Positions 59,121 to 64,000 of a DNA stretch of 64,000 nucleotides are shown one piece after another. A program made the translations under genes and the position numbers. Numbering within the stretch: the first letter of the stretch is position 1; each line of letters starts with the position of its first letter. The stretch is taken from contig BCIA01000002.1 in the NCBI GenBank assembly GCA_001599815.1, positions 2,177,831 to 2,241,830 on the forward strand, read 5' to 3'. The notes beneath the pieces were generated by a model. It was not told the origin of the DNA, did not search any database, and saw only the letters and a program-made list of their open reading frames with translations. This DNA is from Furcasterigmium furcatum (taxonomy: Eukaryota > Ascomycota > Sordariomycetes > Glomerellales > Plectosphaerellaceae).

Positions 59121-61025
59121 ATGCCTCCCAAGAGGGCTGCTGCCGCGCCGAACAAGGCCGCCGCTGCGCCCAAGGCCAGCGCGCCCAAGAAGACCGCCGC
59201 TGCGGCGAAGAAGGAGACTACCACGAAGGCCGCTCCCAAGCCTGCTGCTCCCAAGGCCGCCCAGAAGGCCGCTGCAAAGCCCACCGTCAACGGCATCTCG
59301 ACTACCTCGAAGAAGCGCAAGGCCTCTGATGACGAAGACGAAGAAGACAAGGAGAACATCCCCAAGACCAAGAAGACCAAGACTACCGCGACCAAGCCGG
59401 CCGCCCCCAAGAAGGCCGCCGCGCCGAAGAAGGAGACTGCCCGAGCCTCTTCCGTCTCCAAGCGGAAGGCTGACGAGTCTGAGGCGGAGGAGAGCGAAGC
59501 TGAAGAACCCAAGCCGAAGAAGCAGAAGGCCGTCAAGAAGAAGGCCGCCACCCCCAAGCCGGAGGCTATCCCCAAGCACCCCCACGTCATTGGCACCAAG
59601 ATCAACGACGTCCCGACCAAGATCCTCGACATCTACGTCTTCGGCGAAGGTTCCTCTGGCGAGCTGGGCCTCGGCAGCAGGCGGGTCGACAACAAGAAGC
59701 CTATCGACGTCAAGCGCCCCCGTCTCAATGCCAAGCTCAGCGCCGACGCAGTCGGCATCGTTCAGATCTCCTGCGGTGGTATGCACGTCGCTGCCATCAC
59801 CAAGAACAACCAGATTCTCACCTGGGGCGTCAATGACCAGGGCGCTCTTGGCCGCGACACCAACTGGGACGGCGGTCTCCGCGACATGGACGCTGATAGC
59901 GGCAGCGATTCCGATGACGAGGACGATACCGGCATGAACCCCAAGGAGAGCACTCCTGCTCCGGTCGATTCCTTCCACTTTGTCCCCGGTGCCAAGTTTG
60001 TCCAGGTTGTCGCCAGCGACAGCGCTACTTTTGCTCTCACCGAGGACGGTCGCGTCTACGGCTGGGGCACATTCAGGGTATGTTCAGGTTTCTCTCTCTC
60101 GACAGCGAACCACTGCTAACGCATCTACAGTCCAGCGACGGCATTCTTGGCTTCAGCAAGACTGTCAAGGTGCAACAGACCCCCGCCTTCATCAAGGAGC
60201 TGAAGAACATCAAGGCCCTTGCTGCCGGCTCCAACCACATCCTCGCCCTCGACTCCAAGGGCAACATTCTTGCCTGGGGATGCGGCCAGCAGAACCAGCT
60301 CGGCCGCCGCATCATCGAGCGCAACAAGATGTCCTCGCTCATCCCTCAGGGCATGGGCCTTTCCACCAAGAAGATCGAGAAGATTGCCTGTGGACAGTAC
60401 CACAGCTTCGCCATCGACACCGACGGCAAGGTTTGGACCTGGGGTCTCAACAACTTCGGCGAGACCGGCATTCGCGAGGGCGCTGGCGAGGACGATGCCG
60501 TCATCCTCCGCCCTGCTCTCGTCGAGTCCCTCGAGGACTACAGGATCATCGACATTGCTGGTGGCCAGCATCACTCCCTTGCCTGCTCCGAGGACGGCAA
60601 GCTCCTCACGTGGGGCCGCTTCGACGGCTTCCAGGTCGGCTTCGCAGAGTCGGACGTCAACGACGATGATCTCATTCGCGATGAGCACAAGAACGCCCGC
60701 ATTCTGGCTGTCCCCACCGTCGTTCCCAGTAAGTTGATCTTGCCGAGACATGAGTTTTCTGAAGCTAACAGCACCTGCAGATGTCCCGAACGCCTCCCGT
60801 GTCGCCGCTGGCACGGACAACTGCTTCGCGGTCACCACCGACGGCAAAGCCTTCTCCTGGGGTTTCTCCACGAACTACCAGACCGGCCAGGGCACCTCCG
60901 ATGACGTTGAGGCCCCTACGCTAATCGACAACACTGCCGTTCGCGGGCAGAAGCTTGTCTCGGCAGGTGCTGGTGGCCAGTTCTCTATCCTCTGTGGCGA
61001 GCATGGCGTCAAGACTGAGGCCTAG
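59121..61025 (+). CDS. RCC1: RCC1-type Ran guanine-nucleotide exchange factor
   Basis: Three exons (59121-60077, 60131-60728, 60781-61025) encode 599 residues. An Ala/Lys/Pro-rich, histone H1-like tail of about 150 residues with probable nuclear localisation signals (KKRKASDDEDEEDKE) precedes a seven-bladed RCC1 propeller: YVFGEGSSGELGLGS, LTWGVNDQGALGRD, VYGWGTFRSSDGILGF, LAWGCGQQNQLGRR, VWTWGLNNFGETGI, LLTWGRFDGFQVGF and FSWGFSTNYQTGQGT. RCC1 (Pim1 in fission yeast, Prp20/Srm1 in budding yeast) loads GTP onto Ran at chromatin and sets the direction of nuclear transport. An acidic loop (DADSGSDSDDEDD) sits within the second blade. The propeller is of normal length and the basic tail is typical for filamentous fungi. 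Confidence 0.96.
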
Positions 61026-62007
61026 CCGTACCCTCAGCTCGCAGTAACGTCGGCCCTCGAAAGTCTCTGGGACATCGCTGAACATGTTCCGCCAACACCA
61101 ACAAACAGACCAAAACCACCAAAAAAATTGTATGGGTCAACGGAGGAAAATCCTCCACTCGATTGCTCGAAACATCCCGCCGCGGCTTTTTCCACTGTCA
61201 TCCGCTGCTCTCCTGCGACGCCGCGCTGGCCTTTGCTTCACAAAACCCAACACAAAACACCGCTCGCCACAGATTGAGCAGAGACGACATTCACGAGAGG
61301 ATGTCACATGATCTACACCGGAGGCCGGTCGCACACGATCATGTACAGTGTTAACAAAAGAAGGGCGGTTATCTTCTATCTTCCGCCACCTGCCGCACGT
61401 CGCAGGGATTCTCATGAGCGGTTTTCGTCTTCCTCGGTCACACTTGTTTCGCTTTCTTGTAATACTAGACTCGTTCCTCTTTTTCTCTGGCAGCATCAGG
61501 GCAGCATCAAGCGTCGAATGCTGCGTAACAGTCGCAGCCAGGCATGCCCGACAACAGGGGCTGGATGGGGGGATGACTCGGATAATGCCTTCTGTTGCTG
61601 CCTCACGTCTACAGGCACGACGCGTGCTGCTGGTATAGAAGAAACACTAGGGAATGGACACTCTGCATTTCTAAATCGTGCTACGCATTCATTTTTGGGG
61701 GACTTAATCCATTAAGCTGGTGATGGTGTCTACGCTGGGCGCTCTAGATCCTACACCGACGCTGATGCAGCGTTGCAAGTAGGTAATAAGCAGCGTCTTT
61801 GGTAGTTCTCGGGGGCTCCCGCTGCCCCGTCTGAGGTGTCTCCCCGCTGGGTCTCCGTGATGGCGGCGCTGCTCTCGAGACGTCTCACGCCGCGGAGCCT
61901 GCTGTTTCCATTTCGATCATTGGCCCGCGTGGCCTTTTCTTTCATAGGGTTGAAATCTTCATAGGTGATTCTTCAGGTGGATGTGTCGCGCGCTTGCCGC
62001 GTCCCGC
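61026..62007. other. Convergent 3' intergenic region
   Basis: Nearly 1 kb between the stop codons of the RCC1 and YIP1 genes. No further gene, repeat or RNA could be supported. Confidence 0.55.
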
Positions 62008-63084
62008 TCAGCTCTTGAGCACGGCGGCGGCGTTGGCGAGGGACCCGCTTCCCCTAGAGCTGAAGATGCCGACGATTCCGAAGCCGACGTAGAAGAGGGC
62101 GAGGGGGTACGCGACGAGGAGGCGCATGTGGCGGAGGCGGCCGGTGACGCAGAAGATGCCGGAGGCCGAGTACGTGCACCAGATTATGGCCGCGGTCGTG
62201 AGGACGATGCCGAGGGGGGTGTCCATGGGCATGACGATGCCGACGAGGCTGGTCGCGACGAGGGGGAGGAGGCAGTAGCCGAGGATGGAGCTGGAGCGGG
62301 CGAAGGTCAGGGTGCTGGAGAAGTGGCCGGGGCGGCCGGGGACGGCGCCGGGGGCACCGGGGTAGCCGCCGGCGTCGGGGCCGCCATATTGCGGCGCGGA
62401 GGGGTGGGAGTGGGAGTCGGCTTCGTGAGGCCCCGTCTCGGATGGGGTCATGAGGGAGAGGATGACGTGGAGGGAGGAGGACCCGAGGAGGGCGAGGCCG
62501 TAGACGTAGCCGAAGTGGATCTTGCCGGAGAAGAGGAGGAATGTGGCGAACTGGGATGGTCAGTGGGAGCAAGACGTGTATTGACGGGGGCAGCGTACCA
62601 AGAGGAAGAAGAGTAACGGTCCCGCCAGGTCGGAGTCGTCCATCAGGTGCTGGTCGATGCGGCGGAAGGGGTTGAGGACGGCGAGGGTCTGGAGAAGCGG
62701 TCAGCGGGGAATGTCTACGAATGACAGGGAGCAGCTCAGCATTACCTTTTGGCCGACATGACTGAAGTCAATCCCGAGCTCTGTCAGGAGCGGCGGCTCT
62801 CCCTCGTAGCCTTCTGTCGAAAACGCAGCGATCCATCCTGTTCTCAGGCCGCCCTGCTCGCCCATACGCCCTGACACGCCGCCGCCGGGCGCGCCAAACC
62901 CGCCGTTGAACCCTGGCGAGGGAGCTGCTCCGAACGCTGCGCCCTGCTGCGCTCCGAATCCATAGCCTGCTTGCTGGCCAGCACCCGGGGCCGCTGCATA
63001 GTTGGACTCGTAGAAGTTGAGGTTCTGTGCGCCGCCGCCTCCGCCACCATAGGCGGGTGGTTGAGGGGCGTAGTAATTCGACAT
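62008..63084 (-). CDS. YIP1: Yip1-family Golgi/ER vesicle membrane protein
   Basis: Three exons (62746-63084, 62599-62688, 62008-62550) encode 323 residues. The start MSNYYAPQPPAYGGGG begins a Tyr/Gly/Gln-rich cytosolic region, followed by the Yip1 core: EPPLLTELGIDFSHV (the conserved E-L-G-I-[DN]), then TLAVLNPFRR and five membrane helices. Helix 1 FFLLFATFLLFSGKIHFGYV is followed by the conserved YG. Yip1 binds Rab GTPases of the Ypt type and helps form COPII vesicles and fuse them. Splicing removes the first intron after VGQK and the second inside the first helix. It is slightly longer than budding yeast Yip1 because of the extended N-terminus and of a loop with PHEADSHSHPSAPQYGGPD between helices. 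Confidence 0.93.
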
Positions 63085-64000
63085 TGCCGTGTCGCTAGCT
63101 CGGTGTGTGTGTGTAAATCGTCAAGAGGGAGGTGATCCGAGGTATCGGGGTTGCCGAAGGGAGAGAGTCGAGGCTGCGAGAGCCAGTGTCGCGAGATTGT
63201 CGTCGGTGGGAAGTTGACAGCTTGGAGCTTTTGGGCATGTGGATGGCGGCGGCTGGATGCTGGATCGCACATGGACCAAGCTTTCGGTGTCGTGGCGGCA
63301 GCTTTCTGACTGCCTGGTCCATGATCACGTGCAGAGGTGGCCCGTGCCCCCTTTACCCCTTTCTTGTCTTCCCCTTGTGAATCGAGCCCCTTTTCACTGG
63401 AGCATTCACAAACCTGTTTGTGCCTGAATCCGCAAGATCTTTTACGATATAAATCTCTCACAATTGTCTGCGATGTGATACCGAGTATTCGCCCTGCTTC
63501 TATGCGTCGTTCCATCACAACTCCCAAAAGTTAACCGAGTCAGGCTTGGACTTCGCCAAAGTTGCCCCCGTGACATCTACGTCAGCGCTCAGCATTCATG
63601 TTCTTGTGAATAGTCATGGCCATACTGATTTCAAGTGGCCGGGGGACGATCGAGGAAGACGGGTTTACGCGTCTGAGCGAATCTGGTATGGTCCAGGTAG
63701 CTTCGTCATGTGGCAAAAGCGTTGACCAACACCTGCTCATCGTAAAGACTCTCAAGAAAACGGCGCAAAAACGAAGTGGTGGCTGGCCTCGGGCTTGATA
63801 ATCCAACGTGATCTCGACTGAGACCTTGTGCTTCATATCTCCCGAGACTCTTCCCTCGAGGCCTATTTTACTAATCCTCAATACATCACACGCCATGTCA
63901 ACGGGACACCTATGTTCAACAACCCGATGAGGGCCGGTATGTGCATTGATATGGTATAAGTTTATGTACATGAAAGATTGCGGCCGTTAGCCATGAAGCA
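63085..64000. other. Upstream region of YIP1 and window edge
   Basis: The first few hundred bases are the YIP1 promoter. A minus-strand frame at 63582-63971 has no recognisable domain and is not called. Nothing else is supported to the edge. Confidence 0.5.

Noticed and set aside
63582..63971. 129-codon minus-strand frame near the right edge
   Set aside because: No domain, no intron or start-context support; kept out of the annotation.
1..64000. Secondary-metabolite cluster or CRISPR-like arrays
   Set aside because: No backbone enzyme (PKS, NRPS, terpene synthase) is present, and no regularly spaced direct repeats were seen.

Overview
This window is nuclear DNA of a filamentous ascomycete, most likely a Sordariomycete. 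The evidence is short spliceosomal introns (about 48-133 nt) with GTRNGT donors and CTRAY branch sites, GC-rich codon use, and typical Pezizomycotina families (Zn2Cys6 factor, DUF3176-type membrane protein, PDR-type ABC-G pump, PMCA-type Ca2+-ATPase). No prokaryotic features, rRNA or CRISPR arrays were seen. I rebuilt exon-intron structures by hand; all multi-exon models below keep frame across every junction.

Layout. 1-4.3 kb: 5' part of a secreted Ser/Thr-rich protein (-) and a kelch-type surface protein (+). 4.7-6.3 kb: MFS transporter (-). 7.4-7.8 kb: small coiled-coil gene with an in-frame TAG (+). 8.9-13.6 kb: secreted six-hairpin glycosidase-like protein (+) tail to tail with a hexose-type sugar transporter (-). 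16.0-17.9 kb: DUF3176-like membrane protein (-). 18.8-23.3 kb: Trf4/Cid14-type poly(A) polymerase (-) divergent from a small single-pass surface protein (+). 25.1-28.9 kb: calcium pump (+). About 30 kb: AT-rich patch with a complete mitochondrial-looking tRNA cloverleaf. 30.9-32.4 kb: secreted protein of unknown function (-). 34.6-35.3 kb: orphan gene (+). 38.0-39.4 kb: Zn2Cys6 factor (+). 42.7-44.2 kb: larger coiled-coil gene with an in-frame TAG (-). 44.9-45.0 kb: Pol III-like element. 46.4-48.4 kb: allantoate-permease-type MFS (+). 49.1-50.0 kb: short-chain dehydrogenase (+). 50.2-54.7 kb: PDR-type ABC transporter (-). 57.5-57.9 kb: cysteine-rich metallothionein-like protein (+). 59.1-61.0 kb: RCC1 (+). 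62.0-63.1 kb: YIP1 (-).

How the genes work together. Housekeeping genes (TRF4, PMC1, RCC1, YIP1) are mixed with nutrient and defence functions: four transporters for small molecules, a secreted carbohydrate-active protein, a polyol/sugar-type reductase and a Cys-rich metal-binding candidate. There is no obvious secondary-metabolite cluster.

The most unusual observation is that two unrelated coiled-coil genes are each interrupted by one in-frame TAG in otherwise intact frames. In both, the TAG lies in CTAGAAG at the top of a hairpin with an AGA loop. Sordariomycetes carry out sexual-stage A-to-I mRNA editing that prefers UAG in hairpin loops and can turn UAG into UGG, so these genes are candidates for editing-dependent expression. 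Simple nonsense (RIP-like CAG to TAG) is the main alternative.
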